A DNA stretch of 43,817 nucleotides from Gemmiger sp. (lineage in GTDB: Bacteria > Bacillota > Clostridia > Oscillospirales > Ruminococcaceae): positions 1 to 43,817 of the forward strand of contig JAQUSS010000004.1 in NCBI GenBank assembly GCA_028710135.1. The letters run 5' to 3'. The notes under the pieces are model-generated. The model was not told where the DNA came from, ran no database searches, and saw nothing but the letters and a program-made list of their open reading frames with translations. This document shows positions 32,358 to 41,814 of this stretch, piece by piece; the first letter of the stretch is position 1; every line of letters begins with the position of its first letter. Position numbers and translations under genes: made by a program.

Positions 32358-32443
32358 TGTTCTCTCCCGTTTGCAATCCGCACACCGGCCGGTGGCTGTT
32401 TTTTATGGCAGGGCACCCGCCGCACAAGGCCAAATGGGCATTT

Positions 32444-33397
32444 TTACCCGATATAGCCGCCGCTTTTTAGCAAAAATATCCAAGCCGTTAGGGTAAGGGC
32501 CGAAAGTAGGGTGGTGGCGGCCACGCAGCTTGCGCTAAGTACCCCTTCGTGCCCCATGCTTTTTGCCATCACATAGCTGGTGGGGGTGGTGGGGCTGCCC
32601 AGCATAACCAGCAGCGCGATAAGCTGCTGGTTGCGGAAGCCCAGCGCCAGGGCCATGGGCAAAAACACCGCCACCAGCACCACCAGCTTGAAGGCCGCCG
32701 CCAACAGGGTCGGCCCCAGCTTTTTAAGGGCCTTGGCCCCCTCAAACGTTGCGCCAATGCTTAATAGCGCCAAGGGGGTGGTTAGCCCGCCCAGGCTGCC
32801 CAGTGTTTTTTGGGCCAGGGTGGGCAGGCTTACCGGCAGGGCGCTGAACACCGTGCCGGCGAGGATGGCCAAAATAATAGGGTTGGTGGCAATGCCCTTT
32901 ACCACCTGCACCGCGCTGGCCCAAGGGCTTTGGGCCGGGCGGGATGGGTTTTCAAGGATTAATACCGCCACCGCAAACACATTGAAGATGGGCACGCTGC
33001 CCAAAATCATGACCGGGGCAAGGCCCGAGCTGCCGTACATATTGACAATAAAAGCCACCCCCAAAATGGCGGCGCTGCTGCGGTAGCTGGCCTGCACAAA
33101 CTCGCCCACGAGGGTTTTATCCCGCAGGGCGGCCTTGGCAAAGGCCCACACCCCCAAAATGGCAGCGGTGGTTGCCCCCGCGCAAAACAGCACGAACCGG
33201 GGTTCAAAATCCTTTGCCAAATCCACCCCAGCCATATCGCAAAACAGCATGGCGGGCAGGGTAACCTTGAACACCAAATGGTTGGCCACCGTGCAAAATT
33301 CCTGCGGCAAAAACCCCTTTTTGCCAAGCAGGTACCCCACCACCATCACCAGGAAAACCGGCAGGGTGGACTGGAGGCTGAACACTAAATTTTCCAC
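32444..33397 (-). CDS. AEC-family transporter (auxin efflux carrier-like)
   Basis: The product, about 317 residues, has roughly ten hydrophobic segments in the two-half AEC layout: NHLVFKVTLPAMLFCDMAG near the start, ATNPIILAILAG in the middle and LVMLGSPTTPTSYVMAKSMG late. The GTG at 33397 has AAGGGAG 7 nt upstream; the ATG two codons earlier (33403) is almost touching that site, so the GTG is preferred, though not certainly. Family members export or import organic acids such as malate or malonate. It has its own promoter and is not clearly linked to the glycan locus, although YesN/YesM follow after 86 nt without an obvious terminator. Confidence 0.88.
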   Translation of the reverse strand: MENLVFSLQSTLPVFLVMVVGYLLGKKGFLPQEFCTVANHLVFKVTLPAMLFCDMAGVDLAKDFEPRFVLFCAGATTAAILGVWAFAKAALRDKTLVGEFVQASYRSSAAILGVAFIVNMYGSSGLAPVMILGSVPIFNVFAVAVLILENPSRPAQSPWASAVQVVKGIATNPIILAILAGTVFSALPVSLPTLAQKTLGSLGGLTTPLALLSIGATFEGAKALKKLGPTLLAAAFKLVVLVAVFLPMALALGFRNQQLIALLVMLGSPTTPTSYVMAKSMGHEGVLSASCVAATTLLSALTLTAWIFLLKSGGYIG

Positions 33398-33475
33398 AAG
33401 CATGCTCCCTTGGGTTATTTTTTGCCCCATATACGATTCTTTTACCATTCTTCTACGATTCTTTACAATATTCTT

Positions 33476-33504
33476 ATTATAGTATAAAAAGCCCCGCCTG
33501 CAAA
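33476..33504 (-). promoter_or_regulatory. promoter of the AEC transporter, embedded in the preceding terminator
   Basis: On the minus strand TTTGCA (33499-33504), 17 bp, perfect TATAAT (33476-33481). The -35 lies in the 3' arm of the terminator stem 33490-33531 and the spacer includes its U-tract. An overlapping alternative is TTGTGC-18-TATACT (33481-33510). Confidence 0.65.
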
Positions 33505-33531
33505 GCACAAACTGCGCTTGCAGGCGGGGCT
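33490..33531 (-). terminator. terminator of the MacA/MacB-like export operon
   Basis: A 14-bp GC-rich stem (33518-33531 with 33490-33503, 14-nt loop) is followed on the minus strand by T5 at 33485-33489. It begins about 30 nt after the stop at 33562. Confidence 0.88.
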
Positions 33532-33561
33532 GGGTAGATTTTTTGGTTTTTTTTGGGGGGC

Positions 33562-34869
33562 TTACTCGTACCGCAGGGCCTCGATGGGGTCTAGCTTGGC
33601 CGCTTTGCTGGCCGGGTAGTAGCCGAAGAAAACGCCGATGCCCATGCTGAAGCTAACCGCCAGCAGGATGATGCCGATATCGGGTTTGGCCGCATAGCCC
33701 ATCAGGCTGCTGGCCACGTTGCCCAGCAGCATACCCAGCACCACCCCGATGATGCCGCCAATCAGGCAAAGCACCATGGATTCGGTGATGAATTGCAACC
33801 GGATGGCCGAGCCGGGCGCGCCCAGCGCCTTGCGGGTGCCAATTTCGCGGGTACGCTCGGTGACCGAAACCGTCATGATGTTCATAACGCCGATGCCACC
33901 CACCAGCAGCTAGATTGCCGCAATGGCCGAAATGCCCAGGCTGATGGTGCCCAGCATGGAGGTCATTTCCTCCATCAAGCTGGAAAGGCTGTTGGCCTGC
34001 ACCGTCCAGGTGTTGTTGCGGGTGTAGTAGCTGGCAAAATAGCTGCCCGTGGTGGTTACAAAGCTGGTGGTGTTGGTGCCGTTTGCGGCCACCACCGTAA
34101 TGCTTTGGTAGCCTGCCCCGGCATCTACCATGCTGCGCGCCACCGTGATGGGGATGTAAAATTCGGTGGTGATGGTATCGCTGTTGACGGTGCCGAACAT
34201 GGAATCCATCGTATCATCGTATTTATAAACCCCCTCCACATAAAAGGTGTAGGGCATATTGTTCATGGTTAGGGTAACCTGTTGGCCAACGGCCTGGCTG
34301 TTTGTGCAGCCCATGGTTTGCTCCACAAATTTGCTGGAAACCACGCACACCTTGCGGCCAACATCCCGGGTATCATCCAAAAACCGGCCGGCGAGCAGGG
34401 GGCTGTTTTTAACATTGCCCTGCAACGTGGCATTGTTGACACCGCTGATTTTGGCGTTGATGGTGGTGGCAGGGTCTCCATATTTGGTGGTGGTGGCGTT
34501 GCCAACCGCCTGGCTCAACTGAACCGAATCTACCTTATCGGGGAAGGTTTCGACAAATTCGGCAATCATGGCATCGGTAATCAAATCGCTTTCCGATGGG
34601 GCTGAATCCATAAAGCGGCGCAGGGTAACGCCCTTGGCCGTGGTGCCGGCATCGTCGCTGCTGGATTTTTGGGTTAGGCTGACCGTGATGTTGTTGACCC
34701 CCATCCCGCTCATGCTGCTGGTGTAGGAGCCCGTCATGCTGTTGCCCACCGTAACGATGGCGATAACCGAGGCGATGCCGATGATGATGCCCAGCATGGT
34801 GAGCAGGCTGCGCATCTTGTTGCTTTTCAGGCTGGCGAGGGCCAGGCCAAAGTTCTCAAAGAATCCCAC
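33562..34869 (-). pseudogene. MacB-like ABC transporter permease with in-frame amber stop
   Basis: One reading frame runs from the GTG at 34869 (GGGGAG 8 nt upstream) to 33562, but TAG at 33910-33912 interrupts it. Before it: N-terminal helix KMRSLLTMLGIIIGIASVIAI and the large extracellular domain, ending LGISAIAAI. After it, in the same frame: LLVGGIGVMNIMTVSVTERT, REIGTRKALGA and two more helices ending LDPIEALRYE. The usual residue at the stop is Ser in AISLLVGGIG, so a single base change suffices. Truncation removes three of four membrane helices. The GTG overlaps the ATPase gene by 14 nt. Real nonsense mutation, sequencing error or read-through are possible; TAG is used as a normal stop elsewhere in the window (e.g. 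28966). Confidence 0.85.
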
Positions 34870-35626
34870 GTTCGCCACTCCCCTTTCGCTCGGCCACAAT
34901 CCGCCCGTCACGCAGGGTTAATACCCGCTGGCATTCCTCCGCCAGGGAGGGGTTATGGGTAATCAGCACGATGGTTTTGTTGTATTTTTCGTGCATTTCG
35001 TGGAACAAATCCATCACCACCCGGCTGGTTTCGCTATCCAGCGCGCCGGTTGGTTCGTCCGCCAGGATGATGGCAGGCTCGTTGACCATGGCGCGGGCGA
35101 TGGCCACGCGCTGCTTTTGCCCGCCCGAAAGTTCGTTGGGCTGGTGTTTGGCGCGCTCGCCCATCCCCACACGGGTCAGCCATTCCATGGCGCGGCGGCT
35201 GCGCTCGCCCGCCGATACCCCGGCGTACAGCATGGGCAGCTCCACATTTTTTAAAGCGCTTTGCCGCCCAATCAGGTTGTAGGTTTGGAACACAAAGCCG
35301 ATTTTTTGGTTGCGGATGGCCGCCAGCTCATCATCGGCGGCATCGTGGATATCCACCCCATCCAGGGTGTAGGCACCGCTGGTGGGCTTATCCAGCACGC
35401 CAACAATGTTCATCAGGGTGGATTTGCCCGACCCCGATTCGCCCACCACGGCCACAAACTCGCCCGCGCGCACCTGCAAATCAATTCCGTGCAAAATTTC
35501 CAATTCATTGGGCATACCGATATAGTAGCTTTTGCGGATACCCCGCATATCAATCAGCAGTTGGCCCTTTGTGGGGGTGTTGATGCTGGTTTTTATCGCT
35601 TGGGTGATTGTTTTGGCATCTGTCAT
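34856..35626 (-). CDS. MacB/LolD-type ABC transporter ATPase
   Basis: The 256-residue ATPase has Walker A GESGSGKST, Q-loop FVFQTYNLI, signature LSGGQKQRVAIARAM, Walker B IILADEPTGALDS and the switch His in VLITHNPSLA. An N-terminal extension of about 22 residues precedes the domain. It starts 3 nt after the adaptor gene and overlaps the permease. Family role: powers mechanotransmission export by MacB-like permeases, for example of peptides or antimicrobials. If the permease is really truncated, the ATPase is without its partner. Confidence 0.95.
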   Translation of the reverse strand: MTDAKTITQAIKTSINTPTKGQLLIDMRGIRKSYYIGMPNELEILHGIDLQVRAGEFVAVVGESGSGKSTLMNIVGVLDKPTSGAYTLDGVDIHDAADDELAAIRNQKIGFVFQTYNLIGRQSALKNVELPMLYAGVSAGERSRRAMEWLTRVGMGERAKHQPNELSGGQKQRVAIARAMVNEPAIILADEPTGALDSETSRVVMDLFHEMHEKYNKTIVLITHNPSLAEECQRVLTLRDGRIVAERKGSGERGIL

Positions 35627-35629
35627 TGG

Positions 35630-37708
35630 TTACTGGTCTCCCCCCCGGTGGCCACCGCCGCCGCCATCCGGGGGCGCTTCGCCCGCCTCGGTGACGGTTA
35701 CCGTGCCGCCCATCTGCCCGCCAAAGGCCATCTCCTCGGAGGTGCGGGTGTCTGCGGTTTCCAGCCCTTCGCTCAAATCGGCGCTGGAGCGAATCACATC
35801 CCCTTCGGCAAGGGTATCGCCCGAAATTTCAATGTAATAATCGTTGGCGGTGCCGGTGGTTACGGTAACCTCCTCAAAGGTCATATCCACACCGCTGCCC
35901 CCGGTTTTGCGCAGCACGTAGCTGCTGCCGCTCTCGGCGGTAGCCACCGCGTCGATGGGCACGGCGAACACATTTTCGGTGGTGGTTTCCAAAATTTGCG
36001 CCTTGGCCTGCATCCCAATCAGCAGCTTGCCGCCGGTTTCGCCCGTCACGCTGATTTTTGCGCCAAAGGTGCCCTTATCGTTGGCAACCGGGTCAATTTG
36101 GGTTAGGGTGCCTGCAATCTCCTGGTCGCCGGTGGCATCGCTGGTAATCAGGCAGCGCATACCGGCGGTAAGGTTGACAACATCGTCCGACGGGATGGTT
36201 ACGGTAACCGTAAGCCCCTGGGTATCCTGGATGGTGGCAATGGTGCCGGTGCCCACCGAGCCGACGGTGGCGTTCAGCGCCGTGATGGTGCCGCTCATGG
36301 TGGCGGTTAAGGTACAATCGGCCAGGGTGTTTTGCAGGGTTGTCAAGGTATCGGGGGTGCGCTGGGCCTGCTGCAATTTTAAGGCCGCATCCTCCACGCT
36401 CTGCTTTTGGGTTTTTAGCGCGGTCGAGTTTTTCTCGTTATCGTAGCTATCGCGGGCGGTTTTTACCGTCTGCTCGGCGGTGGTAACGGCCTTTTTGGCA
36501 GTTTCCAGCGCCTGGTTGGCCGCCGAGAGGGTGGTATCGGCGGTGGCCAGCGCTTTTTCAATCTCGCCATAGTTGGTGTAGCCAAGCGCCGCGTTGCCCA
36601 CGCTGTTCTGGGCATCGGTCAGGCTTTTTAAGGCGCTATCGCAAATGCCGGAGGCACTCTCGGCGTAGGCGGTGCCAACATCGTTCAAATTCACGATGGC
36701 GGCATCCACCCCATAGCCGACAATCTGGCCGGTAAGCGCAGCCACATCACAGGTGTTGCTGCCGCTGACGGCGGCGGTTGCACCGGCGGTGCCACTGCTG
36801 GTGGCCACGTTGCCGTTATACAAATGGTATGCGTTGATCATATCCTGCGCGCCGCTTACAAGGTTGGCACCATCTAGGGTGCCCGCCTGGTAGGCCGCCA
36901 CACTGTTTTGGTAGTTGGCAATGGCCGCGTTCAGCGCATTCAGGGCGTTGGTTTGGCTGGTAAGCGCCGCATTGTAGGCATTTTGGAAGGTGGCAATTTG
37001 GGCCGCGGCCGTATCGCTGGCAGAGCGGATGGTATCGTAGCTGCTTTTGGCTTTATCGTAGCTGCTTTGCGCATCCGAAAGTGCCTTTTGTGCATCCGTC
37101 AGGGTGATATCAGCTTGGTCAATTTTAGACTGCAAATCCAGCAGGTTGTTATCGTGCTGGGTAACGGCCGTGTTGTAGCTATCCTGCGCGCGGGTGTAGG
37201 CAAGCTGGGCCGATAGCAGAGCATCGCTTTGGCTCTGCTTGGCGCTGGCAATGCTTTTTTCCAGGTCGGTGGTATCAAGGGTGCAGATGACATCGCCCGA
37301 TTTTACGCTATCGCCCACCTGCACCGCCACGTTGGAAACCTTGTAGTTTTTGGCAGCGTCCGAAACGGTTACGCTTGCCACACTGCCCGAGGCCACCGTG
37401 CCCGAAACCGTAACGGAATTATCTAAGCTGGTTTTTTGCAGGGTGGTGGTGCGTACATACTGGTAGGTGGTGGCAGCGGGCTTGGCCGCAAAAAATTTGC
37501 GGTAGGCCATTACGCCCACCCCCACCAGCACCACGGCCAGCAGCAAGGTAAGCAGCTTATGGCGGGCAAACCACAGCTTTTTTTTTGGCTTTTTCTTGTT
37601 CGGGGGGGTGCCGGCCGCGGTAGCTTGCGCGGCGGGCTGGGTCTCGGCCTGGGTGGTGGGCAGGATGGTTTCCTCCTGCTGCGCCATGGGCTGGTTGCTC
37701 TCTTGCAT
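35630..37708 (-). CDS. MacA/HlyD-like membrane-fusion adaptor with long coiled coil
   Basis: The 692-residue protein has a cytoplasmic Gln/Thr/Ala/Pro-rich head with a KKKPKKK cluster, a membrane helix at about 50-69, a lipoyl half-motif (VQVGDSVKSGDVICTLDT), a very long Ala/Gln/Ser-rich coiled coil (about 140-465), the second lipoyl half (TMSGTITALNATVGSVGTG) and beta-barrel domains with GMQAKAQI. The C-terminus is Gly/Asp-rich (PPDGGGGGHRGG). GGAG lies 10 nt before the ATG. At 692 residues it is much longer than a typical MacA (about 370), mainly through the coiled coil, suggesting it spans a thick wall. It is the first gene of the adaptor-ATPase-permease operon. Confidence 0.92.
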   Translation of the reverse strand: MQESNQPMAQQEETILPTTQAETQPAAQATAAGTPPNKKKPKKKLWFARHKLLTLLLAVVLVGVGVMAYRKFFAAKPAATTYQYVRTTTLQKTSLDNSVTVSGTVASGSVASVTVSDAAKNYKVSNVAVQVGDSVKSGDVICTLDTTDLEKSIASAKQSQSDALLSAQLAYTRAQDSYNTAVTQHDNNLLDLQSKIDQADITLTDAQKALSDAQSSYDKAKSSYDTIRSASDTAAAQIATFQNAYNAALTSQTNALNALNAAIANYQNSVAAYQAGTLDGANLVSGAQDMINAYHLYNGNVATSSGTAGATAAVSGSNTCDVAALTGQIVGYGVDAAIVNLNDVGTAYAESASGICDSALKSLTDAQNSVGNAALGYTNYGEIEKALATADTTLSAANQALETAKKAVTTAEQTVKTARDSYDNEKNSTALKTQKQSVEDAALKLQQAQRTPDTLTTLQNTLADCTLTATMSGTITALNATVGSVGTGTIATIQDTQGLTVTVTIPSDDVVNLTAGMRCLITSDATGDQEIAGTLTQIDPVANDKGTFGAKISVTGETGGKLLIGMQAKAQILETTTENVFAVPIDAVATAESGSSYVLRKTGGSGVDMTFEEVTVTTGTANDYYIEISGDTLAEGDVIRSSADLSEGLETADTRTSEEMAFGGQMGGTVTVTEAGEAPPDGGGGGHRGGDQ

Positions 37709-38017
37709 AAATCTGCCTCTCCTTATTGCGCCATAGGCTGGGCATTTGTGCTGAAAGCCTGCCCCACTGCGCTTTTTGGTTTATTTTACCATGTATTCAT
37801 GATACGGGTAAGTTGTGATAAAAGCATGGCAAAACCATGAAAAATCCCCCGCCATCTTTGTGCGTTATTACCCATTATACTCTATAATAACGAAACAGGC
37901 ACGAAGTATTTTGCAGCATTTGCAAAAATATTTCGTGCCTGTTTGTGTTTTTGTAACGTATTCCGTTTTTTTAACGCGCCAGACGGGCTTTGCCTGCCGT
38001 TGCCGCGGGTGCTTTGG
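37709..38017. other. 309-bp intergenic region upstream of the adaptor gene
   Basis: No gene is supported here. The left part holds minus-strand promoter candidates for the adaptor operon: TTACCC-17-TAAAAT (37783-37811) and an isolated TATAAT (37874-37879). A partial palindrome GTATCATGAATAC overlaps the first spacer and could be an operator. The right part holds the terminator listed separately. Confidence 0.5.
37893..37944. terminator. terminator of the nucleoside transporter operon
   Basis: Arms 37893-37912 and 37925-37944 form a 20-bp stem with one G-T pair and a 12-nt loop. T-rich sequence follows on both strands. It lies about 75 nt downstream of the stop at 38018. Confidence 0.75.
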
Positions 38018-39010
38018 TTAGCGTTCCTCGCGGAAATAGGCAATACCCAAGCTGGCGGGGGGCTGGTTTTCCTTCTTTTTGCGAAGCGATACCACCACCA
38101 GCACGACGATGGTGACAAGATAGGGTAGCATCTGGATTAAATCGGTCATCGCGCTGGATACCGTGATGCCCAACACGCTGGGCAAAAACTGATACAGCCA
38201 GTATAATGTGCCAAATAAATACGCACCCCAGATGGCGTTCAGCGGTTTCCAGGTGGTGAAGATGACCAGTGCCACGGCCAGCCAGCCCAGCGCCTGAATC
38301 TGCCCGGTGGTGGCCCAAATGCCCTGGTTATAATCCAGCACATAGTACAGCCCGCCCACCCCGCAGATGGCCGCGCCTGCGCAGGTGGCAAGGTATTTGT
38401 AGCGGGTTACGTTGATGCCCGCCGCATCGGCGGTGGCGGGGTTTTCGCCAACGGCCCGCAGGTTTAGCCCGGCGCGGGTGCGGTTTAAAAACCAGAACAG
38501 GGCAATGGCCAGGGCAATGGCCGCGTAGGCCAAAAACCCGTAGGAGAATACCACCTGGCCCAGCACCCCCAGCCCCGATACAAACGGCAGCTTGGCGGCA
38601 AAGGCCTTGTTGGCAAGGGGGGCGGCCGTGTAGCTGGCCCCGTTAAGCACAAACACCCCAAAAAAGTTGGCAACGCCCATGCCAAAGGTGGTTAGGGCAA
38701 GGCCGGTTACGTTTTGGTTGGCGCGTAGGGTGATGGTGAGGAAGGCGTAGATTAGCCCGCCCAGGGTGGAGGCGACCAGCGCGCAGAGCAGCGCGATAAC
38801 CACGCAAACCACCGCGCTGGGGTTGGTGGCCAATTTTTCATAATAGTAGGCGCTGGCAAACCCGGCAAAGCCGCCCAGGTACATGATGCCGGGCACCCCC
38901 AAATTGAGGTTGCCGGATTTTTCGGTTACAATCTCGCCCAGGGCACCGTACATAATAATGGTGCCAAACGGGATGGCGCGCATAATCCACGCAATCAAAC
39001 TGCTGCCCAT
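38018..39010 (-). CDS. nucleoside (BMP-type) ABC transporter permease 2
   Basis: The 330-residue permease of the RbsC/LivH-like class has about nine helices, with landmarks GTIIMYGALGEIVTEKSGNLNLGVPG and AVGENPATADAAGINVTRYK. It starts 1 nt after the partner permease stop. It is the last gene of lipoprotein-ATPase-permease-permease, the layout of guanosine/nucleoside uptake systems (PnrA/BmpA-NupOPQ type). Confidence 0.93.
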   Translation of the reverse strand: MGSSLIAWIMRAIPFGTIIMYGALGEIVTEKSGNLNLGVPGIMYLGGFAGFASAYYYEKLATNPSAVVCVVIALLCALVASTLGGLIYAFLTITLRANQNVTGLALTTFGMGVANFFGVFVLNGASYTAAPLANKAFAAKLPFVSGLGVLGQVVFSYGFLAYAAIALAIALFWFLNRTRAGLNLRAVGENPATADAAGINVTRYKYLATCAGAAICGVGGLYYVLDYNQGIWATTGQIQALGWLAVALVIFTTWKPLNAIWGAYLFGTLYWLYQFLPSVLGITVSSAMTDLIQMLPYLVTIVVLVVVSLRKKKENQPPASLGIAYFREER

Positions 39011-39011
39011 A

Positions 39012-40133
39012 TCACTTGCCCTCCTTGGTTAACTTTGGTGCTTTGCCCCGCCAAATCAGCCGGAAATTGATGAAAAACTCGCTGCCCAAAATGAAGAAGA
39101 GAATAATTCCCGTTACAATATCGGTAGCATACTCGTTCAGGCTGTAAACCGAGGAAATCTCGGACGCACCGCGGGACAAAAAGATGAGCAGGAAGGAGAT
39201 AAGCGCCATATAAAAGGTGTTGAACTTGGCCAGCCATGCCACAATGATGGCGGTAAAGCCCTGCCCCCCCGCCGAGGTGGTGGAGATGGTTTGGTCTTTA
39301 CCGGCCACAATCAAAAAGCCGCAGATGCCGCAGATGGCGCCCGAGATGAGCATGGTGCGGATGATGACCCGCCGCACGTTGATGCCGGCGTAGCGGGCGG
39401 TGTTCTCACTCTCGCCCACCACGGTAATTTCGTACCCGTGCTTCGAATATTTTAGGTAGGCATACACCGCAAAGGTAAGCACGATGACCACAATAATGTT
39501 GATGGTGTACCGCTGCCCGGCAATTGCCGGGAACCACCCCGCCTTGGTGGCCTTGTTGAGGGTGCCCAGGCTGGAAGCCTTGCCCCGCATGATATTGGTC
39601 ATGCAGGCAACAATGCTGGTGGCAACATAGTTCATCATCAGGGTAAACAGGGTTTCGTTGGTGTTCCAGTGGGCTTTAAACCATGCCGGGATAAAGCCCC
39701 ACAAGGCCCCCGCCGCCACGCTGGCAACCAGCATGGTGGCAAACAGCACCGGCGCGGGCAGGCTGTTGCCAAAGTAAACCATGACAAGCGCCGTTACCAA
39801 GCCGCCCATCAGCACCTGGCCCTCGGCCCCAATGTTCCAAAAACGCATTTTAAAGGCGGGTGCCAGGGCAATGCCAATGCAAAGCAGGGTTGCCAAATCC
39901 CGCATGGCCCAGGAGAAGCGTGTTGGGTTGGAGAAGGTGCCCCCCCACATGACGCTGTACACCCCCAGCGGGTTTAGCCCGGTAACGCCAAAGATAAAAA
40001 TAGCGTCCACCACCAGGGCCAGCAAAATTGCCACCACCCGCACCGCCACTTTTTGGGGGAAGGTAGCGCCATCGCGCTTGACAATGCGAACCAGGGGTTC
40101 TTTTTTGATTGTATTTTCAGCCGCTCCGCTCAT
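39012..40133 (-). CDS. nucleoside (BMP-type) ABC transporter permease 1
   Basis: The 373-residue membrane subunit has landmarks IGAEGQVLMGGLVTALVMVYFG, LMMNYVATSIVACMTN and VVGESENTARYAGINVRRVI, typical of the longer permease in BMP-type systems. The ATG at 40133 is set by AAGGAGG 7 nt upstream and a 4-nt ATGA overlap with the ATPase gene; the frame extending to 40229 is inside the ATPase gene. Confidence 0.94.
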   Translation of the reverse strand: MSGAAENTIKKEPLVRIVKRDGATFPQKVAVRVVAILLALVVDAIFIFGVTGLNPLGVYSVMWGGTFSNPTRFSWAMRDLATLLCIGIALAPAFKMRFWNIGAEGQVLMGGLVTALVMVYFGNSLPAPVLFATMLVASVAAGALWGFIPAWFKAHWNTNETLFTLMMNYVATSIVACMTNIMRGKASSLGTLNKATKAGWFPAIAGQRYTINIIVVIVLTFAVYAYLKYSKHGYEITVVGESENTARYAGINVRRVIIRTMLISGAICGICGFLIVAGKDQTISTTSAGGQGFTAIIVAWLAKFNTFYMALISFLLIFLSRGASEISSVYSLNEYATDIVTGIILFFILGSEFFINFRLIWRGKAPKLTKEGK

Positions 40134-41671
40134 TGCTGCACCTCCTTCTGCAATTGTGTCATACGCAGGCCCACTTCCTCCTTGGTGGCGGTGGCCCCGG
40201 GCAAAATGCCGTTCACCTTGCCGCCGCACAGCACCAGGATACGGTCACACAGGGCCAGCAGCACATCCAGGTCCTCGCCCACGTAAACAACCGCAACCCC
40301 CTTCTTTTTCTGCTCGTTCAGAAGGTGGTAGATGGTGTAGGAGGTGTTGATATCCAGCCCGCGCACGGCGTAGGCCGTCATCAGCACAATGGGGGAAGCC
40401 GCAATCTCCCGCCCAACCAGCACCTTTTGCACGTTGCCGCCCGAAAGGCGGGATACCGGGGTGTTTAAATCGGGGGTGACAACACCCAGCTCCTCCCGTA
40501 TTTCTTCGGCAAGGGCGCGGGGCGCCTTTTGGTCCAAAATGGGGGTGCGGCCCTTGCCGTAGCTTTTTAACATCATGTTGCCGGTCATCCCCATCGAGCC
40601 GACAAGGCCCATGCCCAGCCGGTCCTCCGGCACAAAGGATAGGTGTACCCCAGCCTCCCGGATATCCCGCGGGCTCATGCCCAGCAGCTCCATGGCGCGG
40701 CCCTTGCCGGGGGCAAAAAACTGCACGTCCGAGCCACGCTCGGTGGGCTGCAAGCCGGCAATTGCCTCCAGCAGCTCCTTCTGGCCGTTGCCAGAGATGC
40801 CCGCAATGCCCAAAATTTCGCCGCCGAACGCCTCAAAGGATACATTATCCAAAAGCTTAATGCCCTCCTCGCTGGTGACGGAGAGGTTGTGGATGGCAAG
40901 GCGGCGCACGGTGTTTTCGGGGGTGGGGCGCTCAATGTTCAGCTCCACCTTTTGGCCAACCATCATCTCGGTCAGGCTGGCTTCGGTGGCGGTTTTTGTA
41001 TCCACGGTGTCAATGTACTCGCCCTTGCGCAAAATGGCCACCCGGTCGGAGATTGCCAGCACCTCGTGCAGCTTGTGGGTGATGATGACCACGGCCTTGC
41101 CATCGGCCTTCATGTTGCGAATCACGTTGAACAGCTTTTCGGTTTCCTGGGGGGTCAGCACGGCGGTGGGTTCATCCAAAATCAAGATATCGGCACCGCG
41201 GTAAAGCACCTTCACAATTTCCAGCGTCTGCTTTTGTGAAACACTCATCTCGTAGACCTTTTGCTCAAGATCCAACCCAAACTCGTACTTCTCGCAGATG
41301 GCGCGGGCTTTATCCCGCACCCGCTTGAGGTCAAACCGCTCTGCGGCATCCATGCTCAGGGCGATATTTTCGGCTGCCGTAAACACATCCACCAGCTTGA
41401 AATGCTGGTGAATCATCCCAATGCCCAGGGCCAGCGCATCCCGGGGGGAGCGGATATCCACCGCCTGGCCGCCCAGGTAAATTTGGCCGCCGTCGGGGTA
41501 GTAAATCCCCGCAATCATGTTCATCAGGGTGGTTTTGCCGCTGCCGTTCTCGCCCAGCAGGGCCAGTATCTCGCCCCGGCGCACCTCCAGCGATACATCC
41601 TTGTTGGCTACAACCTCGCCAAAGGTTTTGGTGACCTTTTCCAGCCGGATGGCAATTTGTGTGTCCGCCAT
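40130..41671 (-). CDS. nucleoside ABC transporter ATPase (two nucleotide-binding domains)
   Basis: The 513-residue fused ATPase has a first domain with Walker A GENGSGKTT, Walker B LILDEPTAVLTPQE and an altered signature MSVSQKQ; the second has a degenerate Walker A GISGNGQKE, signature LSGGNVQKVLVGREI and a Walker B region VLMTAYAVRGLD in place of the usual NPTRGLD. This asymmetric layout is common in RbsA/XylG/NupO-like proteins. It follows the lipoprotein after a hairpin-bearing gap of 143 nt. Confidence 0.94.
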   Translation of the reverse strand: MADTQIAIRLEKVTKTFGEVVANKDVSLEVRRGEILALLGENGSGKTTLMNMIAGIYYPDGGQIYLGGQAVDIRSPRDALALGIGMIHQHFKLVDVFTAAENIALSMDAAERFDLKRVRDKARAICEKYEFGLDLEQKVYEMSVSQKQTLEIVKVLYRGADILILDEPTAVLTPQETEKLFNVIRNMKADGKAVVIITHKLHEVLAISDRVAILRKGEYIDTVDTKTATEASLTEMMVGQKVELNIERPTPENTVRRLAIHNLSVTSEEGIKLLDNVSFEAFGGEILGIAGISGNGQKELLEAIAGLQPTERGSDVQFFAPGKGRAMELLGMSPRDIREAGVHLSFVPEDRLGMGLVGSMGMTGNMMLKSYGKGRTPILDQKAPRALAEEIREELGVVTPDLNTPVSRLSGGNVQKVLVGREIAASPIVLMTAYAVRGLDINTSYTIYHLLNEQKKKGVAVVYVGEDLDVLLALCDRILVLCGGKVNGILPGATATKEEVGLRMTQLQKEVQQ

Positions 41672-41744
41672 GCGGGAAGTTCAACTCCTCTCGTTTTGGT
41701 TCTGTTTACAAATTTGGTCGGTTACTTTGCGCAAAAAGCGCACA

Positions 41745-41778
41745 GAGGGAAGCGTGTACCCAGGATACCGCTTCCCTC
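41745..41778 (-). terminator. intercistronic hairpin between nucleoside-binding lipoprotein and ATPase
   Basis: A 10-bp stem GAGGGAAGCG/CGCTTCCCTC with a 14-nt loop is followed on the minus strand by TGTGCGCTTTTTG, itself part of a small GCGC stem. It likely lowers read-through so that the binding protein exceeds the transporter. Confidence 0.65.
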
Positions 41779-41814
41779 CATGCATTTTCATTTTATTGGT
41801 GTTGCGCTGTGGCC

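Noticed and set aside
33910-33912. Genome-wide recoding of TAG as a sense codon
   Set aside because: TAG ends apparently complete genes here (e.g. the YesM kinase at 28966 and the FtsX fragment at 43478), so global recoding is unlikely.
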